A DNA stretch of 6,268 nucleotides from assembly GCA_934230055.1 (NCBI GenBank), contig CAKQEE010000067.1, positions 1-6,268 on the forward strand, in the 5' to 3' direction. The notes under the pieces are model-generated. The model ran no database searches, was not told the DNA's origin, and saw only the letters and a list, made by a program, of their open reading frames with translations. Made by a program: the position numbers and the translations under genes. This stretch comes from an uncultured Clostridia bacterium (GTDB taxonomy: Bacteria; Bacillota; Clostridia; Christensenellales; Borkfalkiaceae). Below, piece by piece: positions 1 through 6,227 of this stretch (its first letter is position 1; every line of letters begins with the position of its first letter).

Positions 1-3000
1 GAAAGAGGTTACGCCCGTAAGCGAAGGAACGAGGTCTTTCAAGCCGTCCGCGTCTACGAAGTTAGGAAGAACGATAGTTTTAATCGCGCCGCCTTCTCCC
101 CACGAACCCATTTTTTCAAGGTTTACGGGGAAGGTTACGTTCGCATAAGAGGTACAGCCGCCGAACACCTGATTGCCGTACTCGGTTATAAGCGGGCAAC
201 CGTCCTCGAAGATGACTTCGCTAAGTTTGGTGCAGTCGCTGAACAAACCGTCCGAAATACCGTTTATTTCCTCAACGTTTTCCCAATCGGGGCTGGTATT
301 GCCTTTCGCAAGAGTTTTAGGCAATGTTATCGTGGAAATCTTGGTACTCATAAACGCGCCCATACCGAGTTTTTCAAGACTCGATTCGCCCTGCGCGTTT
401 CTTGCAAAGGTTATCGTGGTAAGCTGTTTAGCAAACGAGAACGCAAAGTCGCCTATGGTCTTTACCGTAGAAGGAATTACGAGTTCGGTTATTTTTACAC
501 CCATACCGGAATCGTTGCAGAACGCACGGTAGCCTATTTCCTCCAAGCCTTCGTTAAGGGTAAGAGTTTTAAGGTTGCTGCCGCTGCCCGACCAGCTGGG
601 GCTGAAAGCTTCGTCGCCGATTTTCTTAACGCTTCTCGGAACGACTAAAGAGTTGGGACCGGCAGAGAACTCGAAAAATTTTGCAGGTATTTCCGTCAAA
701 CGGCTGGGTTCTTCGTCGGTATCGACAAAGGTAACGGAAGTCGTTTTCGCCGCATAGAACATACCCTGTTCGGGAGAAGTCGTTCCTAACTGTTTAAGAC
801 GCGCGGGGAATTCTACCGAAGTAATGCGCGAGTTATAGAACGCCGCGTTCTCGAAAACAAGGTCTTCGGTACCGTTCGCCTCGAATTTAAGCGTGCTGCC
901 CGTGCAGCCGTAGAACGCGCTGCTTCTTACAAGCACAACGGTGTTGGGAACGACGAAATCGTAATTATCCAAAACCGCGTGGTCTACTATCGTTATAACC
1001 CCTTCGGAGTTCTTTTCATAGAAGATACCGCCTTCGTAAGCGTATTTCTCGTGTTCGGGCATATTCTGTATGTCTGCAAGGTCGCCCGCGTTATCGAAAG
1101 TAGTTCTTAAATGACCTCTGCTTTCCGTATCGTAAGTAATTTCGCAAAGACCTTCCGGCAATACGATAGAAGTAAGCGCAGAACCTCCGAACACGCTTAT
1201 TCCGAGCTTAATCGTTTCGGTACGAGGCTCGAAAGTGAAACTCGTGAGGTTTGAAGTGGAAGCGAACGCGTCGTCTTTTATTTCGGTTACCGAAGCGGGA
1301 ACCGTAAAGCTCGAAATTTTCGTAGAGTTAAACGCGCTTTCGCCTATCGAAACGAGGTTACTTTTAACGTTGCCGTTTTCGTCCGTCGCGAAGTTCACCG
1401 TTCTCAACATTCTTATTCTGCCGAAGGCGTCGTTGCCTATCGTTTTAAGAGTTGCGGGAAGGTTTACGGTCATTATAAAGCTTGCGCTCCGGAACGCGCC
1501 TTCGCCTATTTCTTCAAGACCTTCGGAAAGGGCAAGCGTACCGCCGAACTGCGCTTCGGTAAACGCATACGCGCCTATCTTGCGGAGGTTTGCGGGAGTA
1601 CCCGATTCGTAATCGTCCTCAGAATCTTCCGCAGAAGAAGCGACGTATATATCCATAAGCGCGGAGCAGGAAGCAAAAGCTCTGTCTCCGATAACGAGTT
1701 CGTTTTCGCCGCCGTCTACGAATACTATCGACATAAGGTTAGCACAGTTTTCAAACGCGCTTTCGCCTATTTCTTTTACGTTCTTACCGAAAACGACTTT
1801 TTCGATCGTAACGTTATCCTTAAAGAGGTTTGCGTCTATCGTTTCGAGCGATTCGGGAAGAACGAGTACGCTATCCGTTTTGCTTACGGAATAGTAAATC
1901 ATTCTCGTTCTATCTTTGTTATAGAGAATATTGTCTTCCGCAGAGAGATATTCGCTCTTCGCGTCTACTTCTATGGTTACGAGGTTGGCGCAACCGTCGA
2001 ACAATCTTGCGGATACCTGTTGAAGCGTCGCGGGGAGCTTTATGGAAGTAATCTTGGAGCAGCCCGAGAAGGTTCCGTCCCCCAAAGCAACGACGTTGCT
2101 GTTTTCTTCAAAGTTTACTTTGGAAAGGCTCGTGCAGTTAAGGAACACTTTTTCGCCTACGGAAAGTTTGCTGCCGAGCGCGTTTCCGCCCGCAAAGGTT
2201 ACGGAAGTAAGTCTCGTGCAGTTTTCAAATGCTTTATCCTCTATTCTCATAACGAAAGAGGGAATTATCACGGAAGTGAGGTTTGCGCAGTTTTTGAACG
2301 CGCCGCTTGCTATCGAGCGGATACCCGCGGGAATACGGAGCGCGCCTCTGCGACCTGCGGGACAATAGATAAGCGTGTCGCCGTCTTTATTGCAAAGCAG
2401 TCCGCTTACGGAAGAATAAGTTTCGTGGTCTTCCGCAACCGTGATGTTTTCTATAGAAGCGTTGTCGCCGAGAACTTCGGGCGAGAAGGTGGTGTAACGC
2501 GCGGGAATCGTAAGCGATTTAAGCGCGGTGCAACCGGAGAACGCGTCGTCGCCTACGAAAAGCTCGTCGCCTTCGTCAAGGTCGAAGTATATATCGGTTA
2601 AGTATTTGCTGTCTTCAAAAGCCTTTATGGAGATGTTGCTTACGGTGGAAGGTACGGTTACCGTTTCTATTCTGGAACCGGTGAACACGCTTTCGCCTAT
2701 CGAACGAACTCCTTTAGGAATGGAAACGTTACCCGTGCGCGCCGCGGGAATGAACACGAGTTCTTTGCCCTGCGCCGCCGTTTCGCTCTCGTAATAAAGA
2801 ACGCCGTCTTCGGAGCTGTATTTGGGTGCCGCCGCGTGTCCCGTTTCGTAAACGACGATTTCGGTAAGTGCGGAGCATCTTTCAAACGCGCTGGTGTAGT
2901 ACACGATTTCTATGGTATCGGGAATTTCTATCGTGCGGAGGGTGGAGCAGTTACGGAAGGCATAACCTTCTATAATGCTTACCTTTTTGCCGTTATAGGT

Positions 3001-3102
3001 TTCCGGAATAACCACTTTGGAAACGCGGAACACGCCCGCTTCCATAACCACCGAGTAGGTGTCTTTGTTTATACCGTCTTCTTGCAGAGAGAACTTAAAG
3101 AG
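1..3102 (-). repeat. BspA/TpLRR-type leucine-rich repeat array (residues 826-1859, continues beyond window)
   Basis: The array opens with the usual lead-in of this family (VVIPETYNGKKVSIIEGYAF at 855-874). About 30 repeats of roughly 22-26 residues follow, with consensus I-G-x-x-A-F-x-x-C-x-x-L-x-x-I-x-I-P-x-x-V-x-x. Clear copies include IASGAFKNCANLTSVIIPS (about 1089), IEDKAFENCTRLTSVTFAG (about 1112), IGESAFENCANLMSIVF (about 1270) and IGDFAFSFAKQLTTITFA (about 1688). The Cys/Asn ladder position is well kept up to about residue 1310 and mostly lost afterwards. Longer insertions of the type GVLYY...LVFIP...VSIPKGVRS break the array at about 924, 1059, 1216 and 1517. This family (BspA, Trichomonas BspA-like, Treponema LrrA) is known for adhesion to host matrix proteins or other bacteria. 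No end cap is visible before the window stops. Confidence 0.95.
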
Positions 3103-5577
3103 CGAAGCAAAATAAGCGTATACGTTGCCGCCCGCCATTTTGTCCCACGAGGCAAGGCTGTAACCTTCCGCGTCGGTAAGCTGATTGCCTCTGCCGCCTT
3201 CCTGATCGTACCAGCCGATAAACACCTTGGAAGTGTCTTCCGTAGTAGGTACGTCGAGGCGATAATTTCTGGTGTATTGAGCTTCTCCCTCTTCGGTATC
3301 GAGCGTTGCGCCCTCGGGGAGATTGTAGCTTAATTTATAAGTTTCGGGAACCCAGCCCGCGTAAAGTGTTATATCGGTAACGCGGTTGTAAACGAATTCC
3401 TTGTCGTACTTCGCGCCGTTCGCGGCAGAAGCTGCGGGAACGGTATACCAACCGCCGAGCGTATAACCCTCGCGAGAAGATTCGGGAAGAACTACGGTGT
3501 CGCCCGCCGCAACAAACGTAGCGGCAACGGGAGAACCTTCTCTTGCGTCGAAAGAGATTTCGTAAGTATATACGTTGATGGAAGCCCATTCGGAAACGGT
3601 GCCGTCCTCTCCGATAAACTGAACGGACAATTCGTTTTCGCCCTTTCTGTCAAAGGTTATCGCGTAGCTCGTAACACCCGATTCTACGGAAACGACCGTG
3701 CCGTTTATTCTCACGTTGTAGCTCGCCGCGCCGATAACGTTCTTCCACGAGAATGTGTTTTTAGCGTAGTAAACCGATTCGGACAGAGTGTAGTATTGCG
3801 CGGAAATTTCGTCGCTCCACACGGACTGCGTTGCTCCCACGGCTTTTACGGAAATTTCGTAATCAACGCCGTTTTCGAGTCCCGCTTCCGAAAGGTCGAA
3901 AGAAGCGCCTTCCGCTTCGTACTGCTGACCGCCTATCAGAACGAGATAAGAGGTCGCGCCTTCTACCGCGTTCCAAGAAAGTTCGGATCTTACTATTTTA
4001 AGTCCCGTAGGCGCGTGAAGCTGTTTTCTTTCGTAGGTATAAGCCGCGGCTTCGGGAGAGATATAACCTTCCGAAACGGGGGTAACCTCCGCTTTTACGG
4101 TAGAAGCGGAATAAGATCTGAGGCTTACGCTCGTTTTTCCGCCCGTCAGAATAGTCGCGCCGTTTATCGTTACTTTATAATCGGTTGCGTTCTTTACGGG
4201 GTTCCAGTAAAGGGTTTCGGTAGCCGCGCTGAAATTAAGCGTTTCGATTTTTTCGAGAGAACGCTTATAAACGAAGCGGGATTCGGAAGAAGCCTTGCCC
4301 GCCGCGGAAGCCGTAACTATAAATTCGATACCGTTTTCCGTCATCGCGCAGCCGGAGAAATCGAAATAAGTGGAAACGCCGTTGTCCGCTTTGCTGTGAT
4401 TGTGTTCCGAATTGCCACAAATTACCGTAACGGTATACTTTTCCGCACCTTCTACGGGTGCGAAAACAAGCGCGGAAGGCTCTATCACTTCAAAACGAGA
4501 AGCCCTTGCGAGCGCTTTGTTATTATAATATCTCACAGCCGTTTCGGAAGCTTCGCCGCCCGCGGTTTTCGCGGTTACGGTGATTTTGTATTCGCCCGCG
4601 CCCGAAGTAGAGAACGGAACGTCTACATTCGTCGCGCCGATTTGCGAAGATACGAGAACTTGTCCGCTCGTAACGCTTACAACTTCTACCGCATAGGTAG
4701 AAGCCCCCCTTACGGAATCCCAAACCACGGAGTCGCCTTTAACGCTCGGCGCGGGGGTTGCCACCGATTCCGAACCGTTCGTCCAGACGGCGAAAAGGGT
4801 GGTATCCGCATTGAATACGTATTCGTCGGTGTAAACGGAGGTAAGTTTACTTCTCTGCTCGAAATCGCTTATCCACCAACCGCCGAAGGTATAACCTTCG
4901 CGAGAGGGATTCGCGATGCCGTATGCTCTGCCGTCCGCTGTGGTTACGGGCGCAAGAACCTCCGCCCCTTCATAACCGAGGTCGAAGCTTATGGTATAAA
5001 CTTCGGAAACGGTCAGTCCTTCCGACCAACGCGCGTAAAGAGTGGTATCCGCCGTAACGGGAGTAACCCCGAAGATATACGCGGAAGTAAAGTCCGCGTC
5101 CGTATACCAACCCGCAAACGCATATCCTGCTTTCACGGGGTCCGCGGGCTTATTCGCGGATTTGCCGTTCATAATTTTTTGCGAAGCAATAATGCTTCCG
5201 CCGTTAGAATCGAACGTGACGGTATAATTTATCGCTCTCAAAAAAATCATTTGAGAACCGTCCATAACGACCGTTACGGCGTTATCTGCATACGAGCCTT
5301 CGACTTTGGAATCGGTGCCGAGAGTAAACGCGAAAGTTCCGTCGGAAAGCTTATAATCTCCCCATAGGTTTTCGCCCTTAATCTGCATAGATACCTTGTC
5401 GCCGCCCGTCAGGGTGACGTAGTACGTTTCGCCTTCCGCGGTTTCGTAATAATACGTACCCGTCTCGGGGCCCGCTTCGGTCTTCTTGCCGCACGCGGCG
5501 AGCGCAAAGCTTGCTACCGCCGCTATTATCAGCGAGAAGATTACGACGAAAAACTTACGATTTAAGAGTTTTTTCAT
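1..5577 (-). CDS. Giant mosaic surface lipoprotein with InlB-type repeats, Fn3-like modules and BspA-type LRR array (3' end missing)
   Basis: A single open frame of 1859 codons runs from an ATG at 5577-5575 to the window edge without a stop, so the C-terminus is not seen. The start is supported by an AAGGAG ribosome binding site six bases upstream and by an immediate signal peptide (MKKLLNRKFF, a hydrophobic stretch, LAAC). Domains in residues: 1-29 lipoprotein signal; about 38-116 beta-rich domain; 118-184 and 193-265 InlB-type repeats; 273-670 five Fn3-like modules; 672-742 and 747-822 further InlB-type repeats; 826-1859 about 30 LRR_5 repeats. Proteins of this class are exported and lipid-anchored, and their LRR and Ig-like folds usually mediate adhesion or binding; I see no enzymatic motif. 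The ligand cannot be read from sequence. It appears monocistronic at its 5' side, with about 690 bases of essentially gene-free DNA upstream. No frameshift or internal stop was found. The domain classes are secure; the binding role is inferred from family. Confidence 0.95.
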   Translation of the reverse strand, partial: MKKLLNRKFFVVIFSLIIAAVASFALAACGKKTEAGPETGTYYYETAEGETYYVTLTGGDKVSMQIKGENLWGDYKLSDGTFAFTLGTDSKVEGSYADNAVTVVMDGSQMIFLRAINYTVTFDSNGGSIIASQKIMNGKSANKPADPVKAGYAFAGWYTDADFTSAYIFGVTPVTADTTLYARWSEGLTVSEVYTISFDLGYEGAEVLAPVTTADGRAYGIANPSREGYTFGGWWISDFEQRSKLTSVYTDEYVFNADTTLFAVWTNGSESVATPAPSVKGDSVVWDSVRGASTYAVEVVSVTSGQVLVSSQIGATNVDVPFSTSGAGEYKITVTAKTAGGEASETAVRYYNNKALARASRFEVIEPSALVFAPVEGAEKYTVTVICGNSEHNHSKADNGVSTYFDFSGCAMTENGIEFIVTASAAGKASSESRFVYKRSLEKIETLNFSAATETLYWNPVKNATDYKVTINGATILTGGKTSVSLRSYSASTVKAEVTPVSEGYISPEAAAYTYERKQLHAPTGLKIVRSELSWNAVEGATSYLVLIGGQQYEAEGASFDLSEAGLENGVDYEISVKAVGATQSVWSDEISAQYYTLSESVYYAKNTFSWKNVIGAASYNVRINGTVVSVESGVTSYAITFDRKGENELSVQFIGEDGTVSEWASINVYTYEISFDAREGSPVAATFVAAGDTVVLPESSREGYTLGGWYTVPAASAANGAKYDKEFVYNRVTDITLYAGWVPETYKLSYNLPEGATLDTEEGEAQYTRNYRLDVPTTEDTSKVFIGWYDQEGGRGNQLTDAEGYSLASWDKMAGGNVYAYFASLFKFSLQEDGINKDTYSVVMEAGVFRVSKVVIPETYNGKKVSIIEGYAFRNCSTLRTIEIPDTIEIVYYTSAFERCSALTEIVVYETGHAAAPKYSSEDGVLYYESETAAQGKELVFIPAARTGNVSIPKGVRSIGESVFTGSRIETVTVPSTVSNISIKAFEDSKYLTDIYFDLDEGDELFVGDDAFSGCTALKSLTIPARYTTFSPEVLGDNASIENITVAEDHETYSSVSGLLCNKDGDTLIYCPAGRRGALRIPAGIRSIASGAFKNCANLTSVIIPSFVMRIEDKAFENCTRLTSVTFAGGNALGSKLSVGEKVFLNCTSLSKVNFEENSNVVALGDGTFSGCSKITSIKLPATLQQVSARLFDGCANLVTIEVDAKSEYLSAEDNILYNKDRTRMIYYSVSKTDSVLVLPESLETIDANLFKDNVTIEKVVFGKNVKEIGESAFENCANLMSIVFVDGGENELVIGDRAFASCSALMDIYVASSAEDSEDDYESGTPANLRKIGAYAFTEAQFGGTLALSEGLEEIGEGAFRSASFIMTVNLPATLKTIGNDAFGRIRMLRTVNFATDENGNVKSNLVSIGESAFNSTKISSFTVPASVTEIKDDAFASTSNLTSFTFEPRTETIKLGISVFGGSALTSIVLPEGLCEITYDTESRGHLRTTFDNAGDLADIQNMPEHEKYAYEGGIFYEKNSEGVITIVDHAVLDNYDFVVPNTVVLVRSSAFYGCTGSTLKFEANGTEDLVFENAAFYNSRITSVEFPARLKQLGTTSPEQGMFYAAKTTSVTFVDTDEEPSRLTEIPAKFFEFSAGPNSLVVPRSVKKIGDEAFSPSWSGSGSNLKTLTLNEGLEEIGYRAFCNDSGMGVKITELVIPSTVKTIGDFAFSFAKQLTTITFARNAQGESSLEKLGMGAFMSTKISTITLPKTLAKGNTSPDWENVEEINGISDGLFSDCTKLSEVIFEDGCPLITEYGNQVFGGCTSYANVTFPVNLEKMGSWGEGGAIKTIVLPNFVDADGLKDLVPSLTGVTSF
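3112..3339 (-). repeat. Degenerate InlB-type repeat 4 (residues 747-822)
   Basis: This segment opens with YKLNYLPEGATLDTEEG, has a core KVFIGWYDQEGGRGNQLTD and ends with GGNVYAYF in place of L-Y-A-x-W. It keeps the strand-turn-strand opening and the G-W-Y core but has lost the canonical turn and the terminal tryptophan. It sits between repeat 3 and the LRR array and probably caps the array. The assignment as a divergent copy is inference. Confidence 0.65.
3352..3564 (-). repeat. InlB-type repeat 3 (residues 672-742)
   Basis: This copy opens with YEISFDAREGSPVAA, has the core SSREGYTLGGWYTVP and closes with VTDITLYAGW. All family landmarks are present except that the NGG turn is AREGS. It lies directly after the fifth Fn3-like module, so the Fn3-like block is bracketed by InlB-type repeats. 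Confidence 0.9.
3568..4761 (-). repeat. Five tandem fibronectin-III-like modules (residues 273-670)
   Basis: Five modules of about 75-80 residues repeat a core of the form aromatic-x-x-V-x-G/N-A-x-x-Y-x-V. The cores are VVWDSVRGASTYAVEV (about 284), LVFAPVEGAEKYTVTV (about 370), LYWNPVKNATDYKVTI (about 456), LSWNAVEGATSYLVLI (about 534) and FSWKNVIGAASYNVRI (about 610). Each is followed by a strand like YKITVTAK or YEISVKAV and a polar S/A-rich hinge, the E- to G-strand pattern of Fn3. The tryptophan and tyrosine positions match the Fn3 hydrophobic core, with Trp replaced by Phe in module 2. Module 2 carries an unusual HNHSK loop and two cysteines (387 and 410) absent from the others. Such modules act as rigid spacers or binding units outside the cell. 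Fn3-like is the best fit; another Ig-like beta-sandwich family is possible. Confidence 0.75.
4783..5001 (-). repeat. InlB-type repeat 2 (residues 193-265)
   Basis: This second copy follows repeat 1 after a short linker (SEGLTVSE). It opens with VYTISFDLGYEGAEV, has the core SREGYTFGGWWISDF and closes with FNADTTLFAVW. The usual asparagine-glycine turn is replaced by LGYEG. The SREGYT.GGW core is shared with repeat 3 on the far side of the Fn3-like block, suggesting that these two copies are closely related. Confidence 0.9.
5026..5226 (-). repeat. InlB-type (Listeria-Bacteroides) repeat 1 (residues 118-184)
   Basis: This is a textbook copy of the InlB B-repeat / Flg_new module. It opens with YTVTFDSNGGS, has the central GYAFAGWYTDADFTSAY and closes with VTADTTLYARW. 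The F-D-S-N-G-G turn, the G-W-Y core and the terminal L-Y-A-x-W are the family hallmarks. The fold is a small ubiquitin-like or beta-grasp module used as a spacer or adhesive unit in surface proteins. Confidence 0.93.
5230..5466 (-). other. N-terminal beta-rich domain of the lipoprotein (residues 38-116)
   Basis: Between the lipid anchor and the first InlB-type repeat lie about 80 residues of alternating hydrophobic and polar strands. They include GTYYYETAEGETYYVTL, WGDYKLSDGTFAFTLG and AVTVVMDGSQMIFLRA. The pattern of short strands separated by G/D turns suggests a small beta-barrel or beta-sandwich, similar in style to lipocalin-like domains found at the N-terminus of other clostridial lipoproteins. 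I cannot assign a named family. There are no cysteines and no obvious catalytic or metal-binding motif. Confidence 0.45.
5491..5577 (-). other. Lipoprotein signal peptide (residues 1-29)
   Basis: The first 29 codons read as a type II signal peptide. A basic N-region (M-K-K-L-L-N-R-K) is followed by a hydrophobic core (FFVVIFSLIIAAVASFA) and the lipobox L26-A27-A28-C29. The residues after the cysteine are GKKTEAGPET, a typical short linker. In the known pathway, prolipoprotein diacylglyceryl transferase lipidates Cys29 and signal peptidase II cleaves before it, leaving the mature protein anchored on the outer face of the cytoplasmic membrane in a Gram-positive cell. Confidence 0.93.
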
Positions 5578-5606
5578 AACCTGCTCCTTCTATTTATTTT
5601 TTTCAT
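5574..5606 (-). CDS. Possible 10-residue leader ORF overlapping the lipoprotein start
   Basis: The minus strand carries an ATG at 5606-5604 followed by nine sense codons (MKKINRRSRL). Its TGA stop at 5576-5574 overlaps the main ATG in an ATGA arrangement. A weak GGAAAG ribosome binding site lies seven bases upstream. The strong AAGGAG site of the lipoprotein gene lies inside this little frame. If translated, ribosomes ending on the leader could restart on the main gene, a classic translational coupling layout. The peptide is basic and has no recognisable function. An ATG in A-rich leader DNA can arise by chance, so this is a candidate only. Confidence 0.25.
   Translation of the reverse strand: MKKINRRSRL
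5584..5590 (-). promoter_or_regulatory. Shine-Dalgarno site of the lipoprotein gene
   Basis: The minus strand reads GAAGGAG here, six bases before the ATG at 5577. This is a near-perfect anti-16S match and fixes the start codon, together with the signal peptide that follows at once. Confidence 0.88.
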
Positions 5607-5669
5607 ACGTCTTTCCGTTGATTTTTCCTTGTTTTTTCTTAATTTCTCTCACAGGATAGACTTTTGAAA

Positions 5670-5688
5670 ATATTTTTTTTAAAAATAT
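5670..5688. promoter_or_regulatory. AT-only inverted repeat overlapping the -10 / start region
   Basis: ATATTTTT (5670-5677) and AAAAATAT (5681-5688) form an eight-base inverted repeat with a three-base TTT centre. It covers the predicted -10 and transcription start of the lipoprotein promoter. It could be a repressor-type operator, but palindromes of pure A/T are frequent by chance in such DNA, and no regulator gene is visible nearby. Confidence 0.2.
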
Positions 5689-5711
5689 CACATTTTTGAA
5701 TATTTTGTCAA
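5684..5711 (-). promoter_or_regulatory. Putative sigma-A type promoter of the lipoprotein gene
   Basis: On the minus strand a perfect -35 box TTGACA (5711-5706) is followed after 16 bases by GATATT (5689-5684), preceded by TGT, which fits an extended -10 motif. An alternative -10 is TATTTT at 18-base spacing. Upstream of the -35 the DNA is almost pure A/T (about 5712-5758), which would suit an UP element. The predicted start near 5677 gives a 5' leader of about 100 bases. The -10 match is only four of six, so the exact box is uncertain. Confidence 0.5.
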
Positions 5712-5844
5712 ATAAATTGATTTTATTCATAAAAATTTTATATTAAAATTATTTTATGCAGATATAGCTTTTGCTTATCTTTCTGTAATTATGTATAAGG
5801 TTTGCAAGGCAATGTACGCGGCGGAAAGAGTCTTTCTCTCTTTC

Positions 5845-5893
5845 GTCATTTTGAGCCGCGCTTCTTGCCCCTGCCCGCGAAGTATCTCTTAAA
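5845..5893. repeat. Possible dispersed intergenic repeat (GTCATTTTGAGC...GCGAAGTATCTCTTA type)
   Basis: The plus strand reads GTCATTTTGAGC (5845-5856), then 20 bases of C-rich sequence, then GCGAAGTATCTCTTAAA (5877-5893). From memory, many unrelated bacterial genomes carry scattered intergenic copies of a sequence close to GTCATTCTGAGCGNNGCGAAGAATCTCTT. Both flanks of that consensus are present here in the right order, with an extra segment of about 20 bases between them. A seven-base hairpin sits directly to its left. Only one copy lies in this window, so repetition itself cannot be shown here. Confidence 0.4.
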
Positions 5894-6087
5894 ATCTTTC
5901 GATAATTTTATAACGCGAAAGCACATTTAGGCGATAATTTTAAATATTTATAAATTCTTATTTTGCCGCGCTTTTTATCCTTTCCGCGCGACCAACGCTC
6001 CCACGTTCCCGCACAAAAAACCCATAAAAAAACGCTGCTACGTTTATTAAAAACGCAACAACGCCATTAAAAATGAGGGAAAGAAGT

Positions 6088-6195
6088 GTGAGCAATTTGA
6101 ACGAACGAAGAAAGAAACGACTTATCTATTCCTTAATTCAACTATATTCTATCACCATTTTTGCCACAGCGCAGCAACAATCCTGCATTTTTTAA
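6088..6195 (+). CDS. Weak candidate small ORF, 35 residues
   Basis: A GTG at 6088 is preceded, seven bases away, by AGGGA and opens 35 codons ending in TAA at 6193-6195; an in-frame ATG at 6073 would give 40 residues. The peptide starts polar and very basic (SNLNERRKKR) and continues into a mostly hydrophobic stretch (LIYSLIQLYSITIFATA) and a QQQSCIF tail. That shape could be a small membrane peptide. The first 18 or so residues also faintly recall the opening helix of HrcA-type repressors, but the resemblance is not sustained. The ORF points away from the lipoprotein gene and toward the poly-G edge. Chance is a serious alternative. Confidence 0.15.
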   Translation: MSNLNERRKKRLIYSLIQLYSITIFATAQQQSCIF

Positions 6196-6227
6196 GAATA
6201 TTTTTATTTTTTCGGCGTTGCATTTGG

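Noticed and set aside
1..3102. DNA-level recurrences such as GCGCTTTCGCCTAT across the array
   Set aside because: They are the reverse complement of codons for IGESAF-type LRR cores and are explained by the protein repeat, not by a separate DNA element.
2020..3333. Plus-strand frames of 165-193 codons within the LRR region
   Set aside because: They repeat low-information strings produced by reading LRR codons backwards, lack credible ribosome binding sites and overlap a gene that is clear at protein level.
3335..3589. Minus-strand 84-codon frame offset from the main gene
   Set aside because: It lies wholly inside the lipoprotein gene in another frame, is arginine-rich and resembles nothing known.
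3796..5367. Long plus-strand open frame of 523 codons opposite the lipoprotein gene
   Set aside because: Its translation is unnaturally rich in R, G, F and Y, has no recognisable domain, and mirrors the codon pattern of the well-supported minus-strand gene. It is an antisense shadow.
5813..5893. Short plus-strand frame starting MYAAERVFLSF, with a TTGCTT-17-TATAAG promoter-like pair upstream
   Set aside because: It is only 26 codons, has no proper ribosome binding site and its 3' part coincides with the dispersed-repeat-like sequence. The -35 matches at only three positions.
6028..6073. Near-tandem AAAAACGC units 21 bases apart that could suggest iterons or a small CRISPR-like array
   Set aside because: Only two units share eight bases plus a few scattered matches. 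There is no third clear unit, no regular spacers and no cas or replication gene.
6058..6220. CAACGCC (6058-6064) and GGCGTTG (6214-6220) as possible terminal inverted repeats of a small element
   Set aside because: Only seven bases match perfectly across 160 bases of AT-rich DNA, no target-site duplication is visible and the right arm is next to the suspect poly-G edge.
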